A DNA stretch of 64,000 nt from Tribonema minus (taxonomy: Eukaryota; Sar; Xanthophyceae; Tribonematales; Tribonemataceae): assembly GCA_017506865.1 (NCBI GenBank), contig JAFCMP010000132.1, forward strand, positions 62,001 to 126,000, read 5' to 3'. The notes beneath the pieces are model-generated. The model was not told the origin of the DNA. It worked only from the letters and a program-made list of their open reading frames with translations, and did no database searches. Below, piece after piece: positions 29,180 through 43,300 of the stretch (position 1 is its first letter; each line of letters begins with the position of its first letter). A program made the translations under genes and the position numbers.

Positions 29180-31336
29180 GCTGCCGCGAGTGCCAGAAAT
29201 AACCAAAGTAGTGTCACTTTATTCTGGTGTATGGGCGCGGATCCCCCCGGGGGGGGGGGGGGATTGCAATCGTTTCAAGGTATGTTCCTGTCAGCGAAAT
29301 TGTTTTGGGCTGCATACGTGTGTAAATCTAAGACCTCAGTAGCAGCATCAATTTATGCAGGCACAGTGCGCTGTAAATGTTGGCTTGAAACGCCTAATGT
29401 TGGCCGCACATTGCAAATGTCCATCTGTGGACTCTGCACCAACAGGACCGCCAACACAAGCAACTAGTTGTTGCATGCACCCGCATTTGCACACCAACCG
29501 GCGGACTTTACGCTGCACACCTCATGGGTGCAACCGAGTTGCTGTGCTCGATCACAGATCTTGACAACTCTAGGTATATTAGTGATATAAGACAGCGCTA
29601 GCCAAGTGTGTCAGAGTAAAAGCCACAGTAATTGTTTCGTCGAACCCCCGCAAGCTTGTTTGCATACCAGTGACCCTGCTTTGACCAGTGATGGCATCCA
29701 TGTGTGCAATGCAGCAGTGCTGCGCGCTGCCCACCAAGCTGTCTAACTGCAAAACATGCATTGGCAGACTTCATACAAAAAACACTTGCGATGTCGCTCA
29801 GGAGTGGTCGTCCATCCGCATTGAGACACTTTGAAGTCGTCACAAGATGCATGTTAATTCAAGCCTTGTTTGTGCCCCGGATAAGAATAGACAGTAAGTT
29901 AGCATGACAGCATTGATCTTACACCGTGGAAACGCAGAATGTACAATCATTCTCCCTAGTTGTTAACAGTCTGCTCCATGATGGCGGTTGCCATCATATC
30001 CTGATGTGCAACATAGTCTGCACATTGACTGCTCTGTCACCAGATGGGGACGCCATTGATGTCAGTTCATCTGGTGTGTGCAGACACCCAGCCCCAACAG
30101 AAATGCCTTTGAATGCTGACCATGGTGTCACGGGCTGCTCCAAGATGGCGGTTCGTGTCGTGCGGGAAACAGATGCTGACACTCTTTGTGGTGCGCAAGG
30201 GAAATGCCACTCACCGTTAGAGATAATCATTTGCGCCCGCAGATTCCTGCGCCTTTTGGTGCAACCACAGTCATCACAGCACAAACAGGGGCTGACAGCC
30301 AACAGCTGTGCATGGCTTCAGGTGCAGCCCAAGCCAGTTGTCATGGCCAGTGGTGAGCGTGCCAGCCCTGGAACAGTCGCGTGCGCTCATGTGCCAGGTG
30401 TAAATCAAAACAGGTAGTGCACGTGGTACCTTGAAAGCCAAATACATCGTTGCCGCCGAGTTTATGCACGGATCCCCGCTGCGCACACGTCCTGGGACCG
30501 GACACGCAGTACACGCAGTCCAGACACCTTGCTCCACCGCAGTAATGTTTTGGCGACGGTGTGTTGCCCTGGACCAGTATGCACCACGGTTGGCCGGCAT
30601 GTACCATTGTTGGCGAGCGAAGGAGCACAAGTGGCCTGCCTACTTCGCCTCGTTCGAGTTGTTTCTGACGGCGCTTGCGCATTGTCATCCGTGCTGGGCG
30701 TTGCTTTGCTGGGATGTACTGCAGCAGGGCAGTCTTGAGATCACAAGTATCTTCATGCTCCCCCTCTCACGCCTGCAGATGACTTAAGAGGCACCCATAG
30801 CTGTTCTGCCTCTGACTGCGAGCCTGGCAACAACGCAACACACCTCACACACTCGACGTTTCAAAATCCGAAACGAATCAATTCAACTCTGTACTTTTTT
30901 TTCTGGCGGGCCAGTGTGTGAATTTGTTGCCGCTGATGCAGCCGTCATTGGAAGCACGCTAGTGCTCCCATCTTTCCCGGAACAGTGGATTTACGAGGTA
31001 CTCTGCACCTGCCCAGCGTGCTACGCCTACTGTGCTCTGGCTGCCAACACTAGGCAGGTAAGAAGACCTCGGCTGCGAGCCAACGCAGAGTGTCTGAGGC
31101 AACCTGTCAGGGGCTCACAACGTCTCGTCGCTGGCAACCGCTTGGTCATCTTGCGATGCATGCACTCCATGGCTCGCCAGCATCAGAGCATCATTTGTCC
31201 ACCTTACCCACACCACCTTTGCTTTTCTTCTCGGAAGCCCAACTTGCGCAAGAGTTCAACTGTTCCTGCACCTCCTTGCTCCTGTGATTCAGCGATCGGA
31301 GCGCAACGTGGGCGCACAGAAGAGGCGGGCAGCACG
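29180..31336. other. region between membrane paralogues and CRAL-TRIO gene
   Basis: Two segments are related to the region upstream of copy 1: 29378-29450 resembles 26275-26330, and 30600-30740 resembles 26335-26540. About 1.1 kb separates them here but almost nothing there. Short Cys-rich minus-strand frames (30302-29994 with CLCCDDCGC; 30688-30341 with RCLDCVYC) are open but unrecognised. A G-run lies at 29249-29262. The last few hundred bases should hold the promoter of the CRAL-TRIO gene. Confidence 0.5.
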
Positions 31337-34300
31337 ATGCCGCCAACGCTGCTGTTCCACCCCATGGCGCCTGCCAGGCCTGGGAGGCTGGGCTCCCTGA
31401 CCAAGAAGGAGCAAGCTGCGCTGAGTGCTTGCAAGCATGCTGTGAAGAAAAAGCCGCTGAACCTGTGGCTGGTGGGCGGGCCGGGGGAGCAGGAGGATCT
31501 GTGCGTGCTGAGATACCTGAGGGCCTCAAATTTTGATGAGAAAAAGGTGAGCAAAGGGATCCTTGTCACGCACTTCTGTGTCTGAAGGACAGAACTTCAA
31601 CATTGGGGTCAGGTCAATGCCAGGTCGTGTGAGGACAAGCAGGCGAGCACGGGGCTGAAGACGGCGTTTTACGCAGGCGATTGCTCTGCAGAAAGCTTGC
31701 ACGGCGGCAGTGTTAGGCGCTGCCATTGCTGCCCAATACCGTAGCGAAAAGTGACAGATTCCATGATCATCATACAGCGACCAGGGCATGAAACTGTACG
31801 AAACGGGTTTGAGATATCTTCAACTCATTCACTCTTACAGTACTGGCAGTCACACTCAGATCAGGTGGGGTCAGGGATGAATCGCTAGCGCACGCAATGG
31901 TGAATGGGCCTGATACATTGTCGTAAGCCGTGCAACCCACGGCGCGCTCTGCCTGCAGCCCAGCCTAGCGCTATAGCACGCAGCTGCACAGCGGTAGTCG
32001 GACTTTTTTGAGTCGCTGCACGTGCGTCAACATTGCTGAGCACGTTGTCAGCGCTCAGCAAACCAGCGTCTTTGTACCTCCGTCATTACGGCAGCACCTT
32101 GCGTTCGCCAGTGCGTGCCGCATGGTCGAAAGCATCGGCTCAACCGTCCGCATCCGAGCCAGCGCGCTGAATGTGGGCGCGTTACCACCAGTGACGTTGC
32201 GCGGGCAGTGGCGTCCTCTGCTTGTGCGCAGGGTTTGGGGTAGTGGGTAAGGGCTAAGGTCCAGGGTTCGTGCCTGCGGCCGCAACCTGTGCCGCCGCTG
32301 GAGCCTGGAAAGTTTACACGTCCGCATGCTTTCTCAGCAGTTTGCAGCTGAATCCAACGCGGACCCAACATGAGCTACATTTCGTGGGTGATGCTTACAT
32401 ACTAGCGAGCCGCAGCCGCTGAGTGGCTTGTGGGGTGGGTGCTTCCTCTGCCTAACCCTGATCCCGATGCTTTCCCTGACTTCCTTCTCGTGTGACGCTG
32501 ACCCTTGCGTCTCCGAGCCTGAAAAACTTATTCAACGGCAGTTTTGCGGGAGCGGTAACACAACAGCGTCACGCCGCTCTCACACTCTGCATAGTTCCAC
32601 AGCTGTCAATTCAATTCATGAAAACGCACCTTACTCCCTGCACTGCTGAGGCTGCACGCACGGCAGGCCCCCTGCCAGCACCCTTTCCGCAATCCTCAGC
32701 ATCCCAAATAGCAGCCGCACTCCTGTTCTACATACACCTGCCTTCATTCGTATTGCGCCTCTACTGCCCTCGCCGCTGCCGCTGCCCTGTGCTCCGACAC
32801 CCACCGCCACCGTTCCCGTGCTCCGCCGCGGCGGCCGTTACGGCAGGCCCTGGCGGCGCTGTCCGCGAGCGCGGAGTGGTGCGCGGCGGTTTCGCTCCGG
32901 CAGTTACGCGAGCAGCAGGACGACGCGCACGCGGCGCTGGGGTGGGGGCCGACGGACCCGCTGCCCCCCCCCTGCCACCAGATGTGCGGCACTGACAGGT
33001 ACATACATACCTACGCACCCAAGTACACAATTTACACTTGAGGCAGGATCGGGCAAGTTGTGAAGTCTTGAGGTCCGTGGCCCAGGGCGCACCGCCTAGG
33101 GCTTGGATTACGGTCAGGATCAGGGTTAGGGTCAGGGTTAGGGCCAGGGTCGGGGTTCAGGTTAGGGGTGGGGTCGGGGTGAAGGCGTGCGGGCAGCATG
33201 CGCGTGACCAGAGGGGTGCCGGGCTCGGCGGCACAGCTGTTTGGGGTTGCATGTGATGTGGGCTTCTATGGGTAGGGTTAGAGTTTGGTGCTTCTGGCTA
33301 CAAGCTTGTAATCACACCTTAGCAAGCGATGCGCGCGTCAGCATGGCTTGATATGCACGCGCCAGCGCACTTTTCCTCTGAGTTTGTGTTTCCTGGTCGC
33401 TGGGCCCTGCTTGACCCCTATTCAAGGCTCTTAACAGTCATGAAAACGAATTGCTGGGTCACATTGCTGGCGCGTGGGAAAGTTTCAAGGCAGACTGGAA
33501 ACGGAGGTCCAGCCGGTAAAACTGGTAGAATCATTGCCGTTGATGGTCACCGTGGTTGTCACTGCTCAGCAAAGTCCTAGTTTGCCTTGTCTGACTTCTT
33601 TCTTTTCCTCTGACTTGTCCCTTTCCTCGTTGCTTGGCACCAGAATTGGGCGGCCAATCGTGGTGGTGCAGCTGGCGCGGCTGTGCTCGGGCGCTGTCAC
33701 GGATGCGGCAGCGCTCAAGTCGCGCCAGGCGCTGCTGCGCTGGTTTGTCTGGATCATGGAGCGGATCCTGCAGCAGGTGCGCGAGCAACGACTCTCTGGC
33801 TCTCCCCCCCGAGTGGCCTCATGTCCATCTCTCGTGCATTGAAGCGAGTACTGCTGCTTTTCTTGAGGTCACCCCTCTTCGGCACTGCTCTACGCGGGCC
33901 GCCGGTCCGAGTGCAATCGCAGGATTAGGGTTAGGATTGGGGTCAGGATTAGGGTTAGGGCTAACGCCAGCCCTAACCTAACTCGCTTGGCAGCATCGCT
34001 CGGCTCGTCCGGCGCGTCACGCGTCCGCCGCAAAGTAACTGACCCGGCTGCATGACGTCCCAGACACCAGCACGATGTGAAGACGCGTTGCCGTCCGCTG
34101 CAGTCAGGCGCGCGAGCATCGTTGCCGTGACAGCACGAGTCGACCTCTTCAGTGCGCTGAGCTCTCACTGTCGCTCGGCACCTGGTCCGTGCGTGGGCAT
34201 GTGCAGCGCAGCTCAGCGTCATTTGGAAGGCGCCGCGGCGACCGCGCTTCGCGCGCGTGCAGTCCCGCACTCCCCTCCCCTCGCTGCGCACGGCAGCGTG

Positions 34301-37300
34301 GGAGAGGGGAGCGCTGCCACCGCAGACGGGCGTGCGAGCAGTGCTGTGAATGCAGCGTGACGCCGCCTATGCACTGTTCAGCGGCGCTGCACGCTCAGCG
34401 CGGAGCCATTATTTGCAGATTCTCAGCAACATTCAACTTCAATATAAACTTCAACATTCATATACTCCGTCGTGACCCCCCCCCTCCCACACACACACGC
34501 CCTTCACGACCATACCCCCCCCCCGCCCCCCCTCACCGGCGCAGCTCGCGGACATCAAGCTGCGCAGCGGCTACATTGTAGAGGAGATCGTCGTCATCGC
34601 GGACGCACGTGCGTGCGGCGGCAGCAGCAGCAGCAGCGGCGGCAGCGGCGACGCTCCCTTCCTGTCGCACTGCGGCGACGCGGCGCTGGCGCTGCTGAGC
34701 GACGCCACGGAGCTCGCGCGGCGCCACTACCCGGAGCGGCTCGGCCTGCTGGCGGTGCTCGGCGGCGGCGGCGGTGCCGGCAGCAGCGGCGGCGCTGCGC
34801 AGGCGCGCGCGCTCGTGCGCGCGCTGGGCATGGAGGTGAGATGCGCAGGGCGTTTTTGGGCAAGGGGGTGTGCTGGAAGCGTGGACACGTGACGCGCTGT
34901 AGGGCGGCGGAGCCTCGTGATGGCTACGGCAGCGCGTGGCGGCGGCGGAGCGCGTTTGGGCACTGGTGTAGCTTGACTGCCTGCTACACACGGCCTCTGA
35001 CGCCCTCACTGCGTGCGCGTCAGGTCAGTCGCAGCTGACGCTGAGAGCCTGGCTCGTCTGCTCTGCATACATGCAGGACGCGCTCGCTGCGCAGCGCGTC
35101 GTGCTCCTGCCCGACGGCAGCGGCGGCGGCGGCGCGTGGCGCGAGGCGCTGCACGCCATCGCGGACCCCTCGCAACTGCCGGCCGACTACGGTGGGGCCC
35201 TCCCCGCGCTCCTCCCTCTAGACCCCCCCGCCGCCGACTCCTCCGGTGGCAGCAGCGGCAGCAGCGCGCCCGCCGCCGCCAATGGTGCAGATGCCGCCGC
35301 CGCCACTGACGGCATCGGCACTGACGCAAAGGGCTCAGCGGCGGCGGCAGCGGCGCCGGTCATCAGGGTGCCAGCGGCGGCGGCGGCGGCGGCGTGCGCG
35401 GTGCTGCTGTGGGCCATGTGGTGGAGGCCGCACGTGGCGCGCGCCGCCGTGGCGCTCGCGCTCGCGCACTGCCTGCGGCTGGCGCTGCTGCCGGCGGCGG
35501 CGGCGGCGCGCGCTGCCAAGGGGGGTGGGGCGGCACAGGTGAGCGCTGCTGAGGCTCCGCTGCGGTGTGCCCTCGAGCGCGGTGAGCGCTGTATGCAGCA
35601 GCAGTGGCAGCGCGGTGCACAAGAAGTGCAGCTGCGCTGCACAGCTAACGGCGGCAGCTGGTGCGCTCGCTCGCCGCTCGCTTTCTGCAGTCGGGAACGC
35701 GCACACGTCCATGGGCGCAGACAAAGCGTATTCGACGTGCACGCTGCCGCACCCAGAAGTTTGACCTTTTGTGCTTGGAGCCTCATCTATCGCACGCATA
35801 CTGAGCATGCCACACCCAAGTTCAGCAGCAGCAGCAGCAGTGGTGGCGGCAGCGCCAGTGCAGACAGGACGCGCAGAGTCCTGAGGTGCTGGCTGATGCT
35901 GAGTGCTGCTGAACACAGGGGGCAGAGCGACAGCACGGCCGCGGCGTTCCGGCAAATGTGCACGCGTTCAGCGCATACGCACACGGGCTCGCAGCGTTTA
36001 CATGCCCTCCCCCCCCCATAAGCATTGCTCAGCATCTTCCCCTCATGTCGTCCCCTTGGCGACCTCTGTCCTGCGTGCGTGCCATCCTGCAGGGCGCATC
36101 GAGAACGGAAGCGGGGGACGGCAGCAGCGCTCCGGCGGCCTTCGGCGGCAGCCTGGCGGGAGCGCAGGTGCGGGTGATGGAGGTGCGCTCATGCGCCGGC
36201 GGCAGCGGCGGCAGTGGCAGCGGTGGCGGCGGCGGCAACCGCAGCTTCGACGCGTTTTGCTTTGCCGTCAGTGCGGCCGAAGGTGCGCGTGATGTGGAAG
36301 GTTGAAGATTGCACAGTACGGTGTTGCTTGAAGTTGGCATCGGCAACGAATCTTGACAGGGTCTGGGCCATGGAGGCTTCGTTGTTGACAGCATTTTGTG
36401 GTGCCCTGGTAGTCGTTGAGGGTTGCTGAAGCGGGGAATTCTACGCAAAACCAGTGGCTCCTGTGCTAGTGCACGTGCGTTTCGATCCGCAGATGTTTGC
36501 GACAGAATAGTTCAGCGCTGGCACAGGCCGTAGGCTCAATTTGCCTGTTACAAACCAGCGTGAAAACGCACGCGTGAGTGGCGGTAAGACACGTATCGAG
36601 CACAAGCTGAAGTACTTGTTGAAGACCTCGGATGTACTGTCCCTCCCGTTGCTCAGCGAGACTTGTATGTTTGAGCCACCCTTCTTGCCGTGTTGCCCGC
36701 CAACGCATGGCCAAGTTCCTCACCGGCACCGCCTGTCACTCACAGGAACGGCGAACGGCAGCGGCAACGCTGCCGCCCGCGCGCAGTGGCAGGTGTGGCG
36801 GCGCGCAGCGGAGGTGGTGGCGCTGCGCGATGAGGTGGCCAGCGGAGCGCTGCCGCCTGACAGGACGTGGGACCTGCCGCCTTCGCAGGTGCGCAGGCAT
36901 ATGGCGCGCGCGGTTGACCCTGGCGAGCGCCGGGCGCTTGTCAGTGCACGATGTCGTGTGTCTGACTGACGTGTTTGCGGGATCGCCTCTTTCTTCTGAA
37001 GGTGCCGCGCGACAGGACCTGGGGCCTGCCGCCCTCACAAGTGCGCAGGCACATGGCGCGCGCACTTGACACTAGGCGCTTGTCAAAGTACAGTGTTGTG
37101 AACTTCAAAATATTTGACTGACATGCTTGCAGGATCGCCTGTTGTTTCTGGAGGTGATGTGCGCTCTGCTGAATCCACAACACCTATTTTCGAACCTACT
37201 CCTAATAAGATTGGTGCGCTGCCGCCTGACAGGGCGTGGGACGTGCCGCCTTCGCAGGTGCGGAGGCAGATGGCGTGCGCAGTTGACCCTGGCAAGCGCC

Positions 37301-40300
37301 GGGCGCTTGTCGGTGTACGACGTCTCAAGGCCTTGAGCTCACGAAACAGCCATCGCTACGTCCTGGGGCCATGATGTGACAATGAGCGCTGACACGCGCT
37401 CAGTGCCCGAAGCGCATGCCACCAGCCCTAACCCTAACCCTGAAGCTGCCGCCCTCAATGCTGACATCAACCACGACCCCGTCCGCTTGCCCCCCGTGCG
37501 CAGCCCAACAGCGCGCTCGCGCGCGCGTTCGAAGCGTTCGGCGCCGACGCGCTGGCCGACCGCAGCCTTGCAGACTGCGCTGCCGTGCGCGCCTTCCTGG
37601 GGGCGGCGATTTCGTCCGCCGCCGCCGCCGCCGCCGCTGCTGCTGCAGCGGACGCAGGGGAGCGCGCGGCAGGCAAGCACGACGGCGGCGGCGGCGGGGG
37701 CGGTGCTGCGGAAAGGTACGCTGTGAGAAGTGCGTTTGGCGTGTGGTCTTCTGCTGTTGTGTTGGGGCGCGTCATTGACGCCCGCGCGATGTGCTCTCTC
37801 GCCGTATCAATGTGAAGCGCACGCGCCATCTGACCTTCCGTGCCGCTGGCCGCGCTGTCCGCATGTTGTTGAGCGCCATCACATTCTGCAGCGATGCGCG
37901 TACAGCAGCGCTGCGTGCGTGCCTCAGTTGCGCTTCGCTGCTGCCCCCCGTCGCAGTCACAGTGCACTGCCGACTATCTCAGGCGATCTCTCTCGCATCC
38001 TCCGCTCCCACATGTGATTGCGCCGCGATTCATAGAGAGGTGACGCGCCGCCGCACGGGTGTGCGCAGTGCGCGCCCTTCGCACTGGCACACTGCCGCCC
38101 AACTCCCCCACCCCTCACCGCCTGTTGCACATCGTGGTTCAGGCTCCTGTCGCTTGTCATGGTGCTCTCGGCTGATACTCCCCGCTTACGCCCCCGCCCT
38201 CTCCCTGCTTTGCAAACCATGGCTCAGACCCCTGTCACTGATGATGGTGCCCCCCCCTCCCCCCCTTCGCGCCCTTCTTCCCCCTTGCGCACAGGCCCGT
38301 CCCCCTAACATCCCCCTCCACGCCCAGCCAGCACGCGTACTCGCTCAGCGCGTCGTCGGGCACTGGTGCGCCGTGGGGGACAGAGGGGGACTCACCTGCA
38401 GCAGCGCTCAACACGCCCCCGCCGGGCGGCTCGCTGCCCTTCCTGAGGCCGGAGCTGCAGGTGCGCACGCGAGTCGCGGGTCGAGGTCGTGAGTAGCAAG
38501 TCGGGGTTGTGAGTCGTAGCGCTCGTGAGTTCGTGGCAGTCGGCAGCTGCTGCATGCAGCGTGGACCGCAGCAGCGCAGAGTGTGGGCAGTATTGACTGC
38601 CTGCACAGGGCTAAAACTCATCCCAAACGCGCATGCTGGCAGTGTCAGTCCCAATAATCGGCAACGAGAGCAGGTCTGCAAGTCACAAGTCAGAGTCTCG
38701 GAGCTGCAAGCGTTGTGGTGGAAGCAAATCTCCGTCATATCCTGCACGCATTTGGATGCGACAGTAGGACTTTGCCGCGCGTCATCATCTTTGGGGGACA
38801 TTATTCCCAGAGTCAGACTCGAACAGTCGTGGGCGTGGAAAGTTGCAGCTGTGCCAAATCCAAAGGATCCCATCATCACAATTCCTGTGTGACTGGACCC
38901 TCCATATAGGACCAGGGTTAGGGCTAGGCTAGAGTTAGGGTTAGGGTTAGAGTTGGTCATACATGAATCCTACTTCTATCTGACTGGACGCTCCACATAT
39001 CGGGTTGTATCAATGTGGAGCTGACGCATGGAGCTGCCTCCGCAAATCTGCAGCAGCGCGCTTGCTCATCCCAGGAGTCGGCGCGCCCCGTGCGCTCACG
39101 TGCAAGTCGCCGGGGGCAGAGACTGCGACTCTTAATGCTCGAGTCTGCATCTGCCTTGTGCGGCATCACTGCCCCGCAACGGCAGCAGCGTCACTGTCTG
39201 TAATGTCAGATGCGACATGTCGCTGGCATCAGCACACGTGCTTAGCTAGCATGTGCCGCCTTGCGAGCCGAGCATTCTTATTTACAAAACATGTTGGCTC
39301 TACATCGAACTCCCCCCCCGGTTTCCCCCCCCATCGGTCCCCCCCCCCCCCGTTCCCCCTCCCCCCCCCCCCCCCCGTTCCCCCCCCCCAGGACCTGGTG
39401 ATGGACCGCTGCGACAGCGCTCACACCCTCAAGGTGCCCTCTGCAAAGGAGGAGAACACGTGGCTGGCCAAGAACAGGGGAAAGGGGGGCGCTCCGCCCC
39501 CGCCGCCAGCGCTGCCGACCCCCCCTGTGTCTCCACCGCCTCCATCTGCGCTGCAGGTGGGTGCCGGTTGAAGTTGAAGTTGTTGCATCAATGCTGACGT
39601 TGTTTTGTCTCTGCGACCTGAAAGGAAGTTGCGAGTGGGCGACAGGTTTCAGAGGTAGCGCAGCCACCGCTCCAATTTACGGGCAGTGTGACTTGAATGC
39701 AGTACTCGTTGTCGGTGCTCGCAGTTGAGGAGCATGGTGAAGTGCGCGTCCAAGCATCGGCCGACTCCTGCGACCGGTAAAAGAGCCCACAAACGTTGCC
39801 GACTGCGCCTAGGTGTCATTTACTTCTATTCAGGAATGAGGCCACATCCCGTCTGCCCTCCTATGGCACGCTGCTGCCCTCCTATGGCAGTCTCTCATTC
39901 TCTCTGGTGTGCTACAGAGGCAGTGCCGGAGTTGGAAGCCGCTGCGGGTCCCCTCCGTGAAGTGGGAAACGCTTGTCCCTCTCTCTCTGTTACGGAGCGG
40001 TCATCTGCTGCTGTGTGAATGCTCATGCGCTCAGTGGTAGAACGGGCCCCGAGCGCTTCGCAACACCCCTCGCGAGGCGGCCATAGGACTGTCGGCGTCA
40101 GAATTAATCTCTGTTGTGCGCTTCAGTTTGCAAATATGCCTCACAAAGCCTAGACCTGCTACTGCTTATGTACGCTTCAATCTTGACGATTGCAAATACA
40201 TACCACCTGGCCCAAAGCTGAGCACGCGGCGGCCTGCAAACACAAAAAGTGGCGCTTGTAACAGCCTGGCATGGCCTCTCAGGTACGTGTGATGACAACG

Positions 40301-43300
40301 CTCCGCACCTTGACGACAGCTGGCAATGCGCGTGGCCAACGCGTACGTCTAGCGTCGCAGCGCTGCTGTGCTTGCCGACAACAGTCTGGCGCTTGGCTCG
40401 TGGAGCTCACTTCAACTCTTGTTACCCCCGGCTTCATTTCGACACTCGCCGACGAACGCTTGTACAGATTTCAGGCGCACCAGCTGCGCGATAAGCCCGT
40501 CCGTCGCCAGCGGTCAGGCGCATCGTAAGCGCCAGCTCTCACCCGCAACGCCTGACCCCAACCCTAACCCTACCCCTAGCCCCAGACAGTCCCATCTCCG
40601 AGCGCTGCTGCCGCCACCCGAAGGCAAAGCACAAGGTGTAAGTTATGTAACGCATCAACGCACGGCATGTCGCCTGAGGGCCATCGCGATGTTCAGCAAT
40701 GTGGCACAGGCTTTCTGCGGGGTGCCGCTACAGAAAAAATGTATCTATATTTCTAATGTATTCTCCCCCCCCCCCCATCACCACTTCCGCATCTGCATTC
40801 GCAACTCCACCAAGAACCCCCCCTCTTCCCCCCCCCCTCCCCGCCCCCTGCAGCCTACCCCCGAGGGCGACGCCGCGCTCGGCGCGTCCGTGCACAGCAT
40901 GTCGTCGCTGGGGCCCGCCGGCAGCAGCAACGCTCAGCAACAGGGCCCGTCGCAGCGCTCCGCGGCGTCATCGCCCACCAAGGGTGGCAAGCGCGCAGCG
41001 CTCAAGCGCCTCATGCACGGCGCCAAGCGGCGCGCGTCGACGCTGCGGCCGGGGCGCAGCCCGGACAGGAAGGGGGGGGCGCAGGGGGGGGGCGGGGGGG
41101 CGGCGGGGGGGGCGGGGGGCGACGCCGCGGGGCACTCGCTGTGCGTGCTGCTGCACGCGGACGTGTTCGAGGTGCCGGAGGACAACGACCTGCACAGGTG
41201 AGGGGGGAGGGGGGAGGGGAGGGTATGTTGGTAGAGGCACGGGGCATGTGCAGCTGTTCACATGAGTGGACCACTGGTGGATCCGATTCAGGGTCTGGTG
41301 GCAGTTTGCTCTGTTTGCCAAGTATTGGCTCGACTGAATGAGCCGGGAGTATCAGCAGCATTACAGCGGTGTGCGTCCGGCATTGTGCGCGCACCATGAG
41401 TAGCAAATACAGCGCAAAGGTAGTGAACAACAACGGAGCACGGGTTTTGACGAAGCTGACGTACCTATCAAGCGCCACGCGGAACCTACACGAAAGTAAT
41501 GAAGGCATGTCATGCACAGCGTAAGAGCATGTGCATATGCGCGCAAGAGGACCTGCACGCACGCGACGCGAGCTGCGCCGTCACACCAGTCAGGCCTTGC
41601 CGAGTGGCACTCCTTGAAGTTCATCAGGCGCTTCAAGTGTGACGTAACACATACCTGCGCGCGATCAAGCACCATCAGCGCCACGGCAGCGTGAGCGCTG
41701 GCGCGCGCCTCGGACTTGAACTTTGGCGCCCTTTCAAGTTCAAGCTCCACAAATGCAGGGCCGACAGCAGCTGAGCGGTGACACGCGCCGCTGCTGCCCC
41801 CCCGCGTGTGCAGGCTGGATCACATTGCGTCGGAGCCGCGCAGCAGGGCGCAGGCGCGCGTGAAGCAGCTCGCCGCCGCCAAGTCCGACGACCCGCAGTT
41901 CCTCTTCATCCTCAACCTCCAGGTGCGACCAAACGGCGTTGCCCTGCGCCACAGTGACACACGCAGTATGCTTATGACATTTATAGTGAATCTGGCTCTA
42001 TACGTCCAAGTACAATGTATGATGGCCGAATTCACCTGAAAGCTGAAGCGACTTGAGGTGAAGCCCGCACACAAGTGACCCAGAGGAAGGGTTGTACACA
42101 TGGGGGAGCGTTCTGTCAAGACCGCAGGAGTTTTGTGTGCTCTCATCCCGTTGAATGAGGCGATGTTCATGCGCTGCGCATGCGCATGCGGTACTACGCT
42201 GACTGGCTGTGCACTGGATGTACGCTTTGCATGGCTGTGTTGCCTCCCGTCTTCAACTGTCGGGCGATGAACTTCGAGTGTTGACCTTGACAGAGTCTAC
42301 GGCAGGCTTGACGCCATCTGTCGCGCACTCAAGCGCAACAATTTGGATTGCGAATTGCTTTAGTTGCTTGATGCGAGTGCTCTGCTGCACGCCTCGGCGG
42401 CAGCGTCAGCACGACAGCTACTCAAAGGGGGCAAGTCTCAGCGTAATCGTCGCATGCTGCGAAGTCGCTCCCTCGCTTCGTGAGTGCGAACCACGTTGCG
42501 CTTGACAGCTTCGGCAAGTGCTACGCGCAGCGCGAGCTTGACGCCTGCGCGGGACTTGATGAGATGCACCAATGCTGAGCGCTGCCACTGTCACTATGGA
42601 CCATGTGCGCCCATCGTCGTCAACCCATACAGCACAACAGAAGCCGTGCCTACTACTGTGCCTAAATAAGCATTGTCTTTCTTCTACTACCGCAGCAGCG
42701 CGCCCGCGAGAAGTCACCCGCTCGCCACACTCGAAGTACATTGTTGGCACGTCACAGGCGCCCCGCCGTCGTGAAACCCTCTCTTCACATTTGAAGTACA
42801 GTTGTGGCATGCCAACTGGCCAACTGAATACACCTACAGCACATGTATACGCGGCAGCACTCAGGAATGGATGCACCGTGCTGGCTGTCACATGCGCCCC
42901 GCCCACATTTTAGTAACCCGTTCTTCGCACTTGAACTACACTTGTGGCACGTTGCAGGTGCCCAAGGTACCCGGCGCGAGGGGCGCCCTCAGCGTCGTCC
43001 TGTACTGGGGCCTGCCCCTGGAGGTCATGCGGGTGGCGACGGCAGCGGGGGGCGGCGCATGGGACCCCGAGTACGAGCAGCTGCTCACGCCGCTGCACAG
43101 GGAGCTGCTGCAGCGCTACGTGGACCTGCCGTGTGCCCACGTGAGTCAGTGAGTAAGCGAGTCAGTGAGTACGAGCAGCTGCTCGCGCCGCTGCACAGGG
43201 AGCTGCTGCAGCGCTACGTGGACCTGCCGTGTGCACACGCGAGTCAGTGAGTAAGTGAGTGAGTGAGTCAGTGAGTACGAGCAGCTGCACTACGTGGACC

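Larger units (their letters stand above)
31337..35538 (+). other. CRAL-TRIO (Sec14) domain and hydrophobic hairpin
   Basis: Residues 1-416. The N-terminal helix motif DLCVLRYLRASNFDEKK is followed across intron 1 by ALAALSASAEW, typical of CRAL-TRIO N. Across intron 2 comes GTDRIGRPIVVVQLARL (the G-R-P strand of the lipid pocket), then YIVEEIVVIADA, then the helix ELARRHYPERLGLLAVL. Exon 5 adds RVVLLPDG and DPSQLPADYGG, the end of the fold. After a Ser/Ala linker, [19 protein letters not shown] and VARAAVALALAHCLRLALL could form two membrane helices. The domain is clear; the membrane hairpin is inferred from hydrophobicity. Confidence 0.88.

Noticed and set aside
30341..30688. Cys-rich minus frame as a PiggyBac-like zinc region
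   Set aside because: The spacing RCLDCVYC...TTCTTCFDLH is only loosely similar, there is no transposase core nearby and the frame is short.
30914..31336. Upstream in-frame extension of the CRAL-TRIO gene
   Set aside because: The frame is open, but the extension is low in similarity to anything and Cys-rich. The ATG at 31337 gives a normal domain N-terminus. Not fully excluded.
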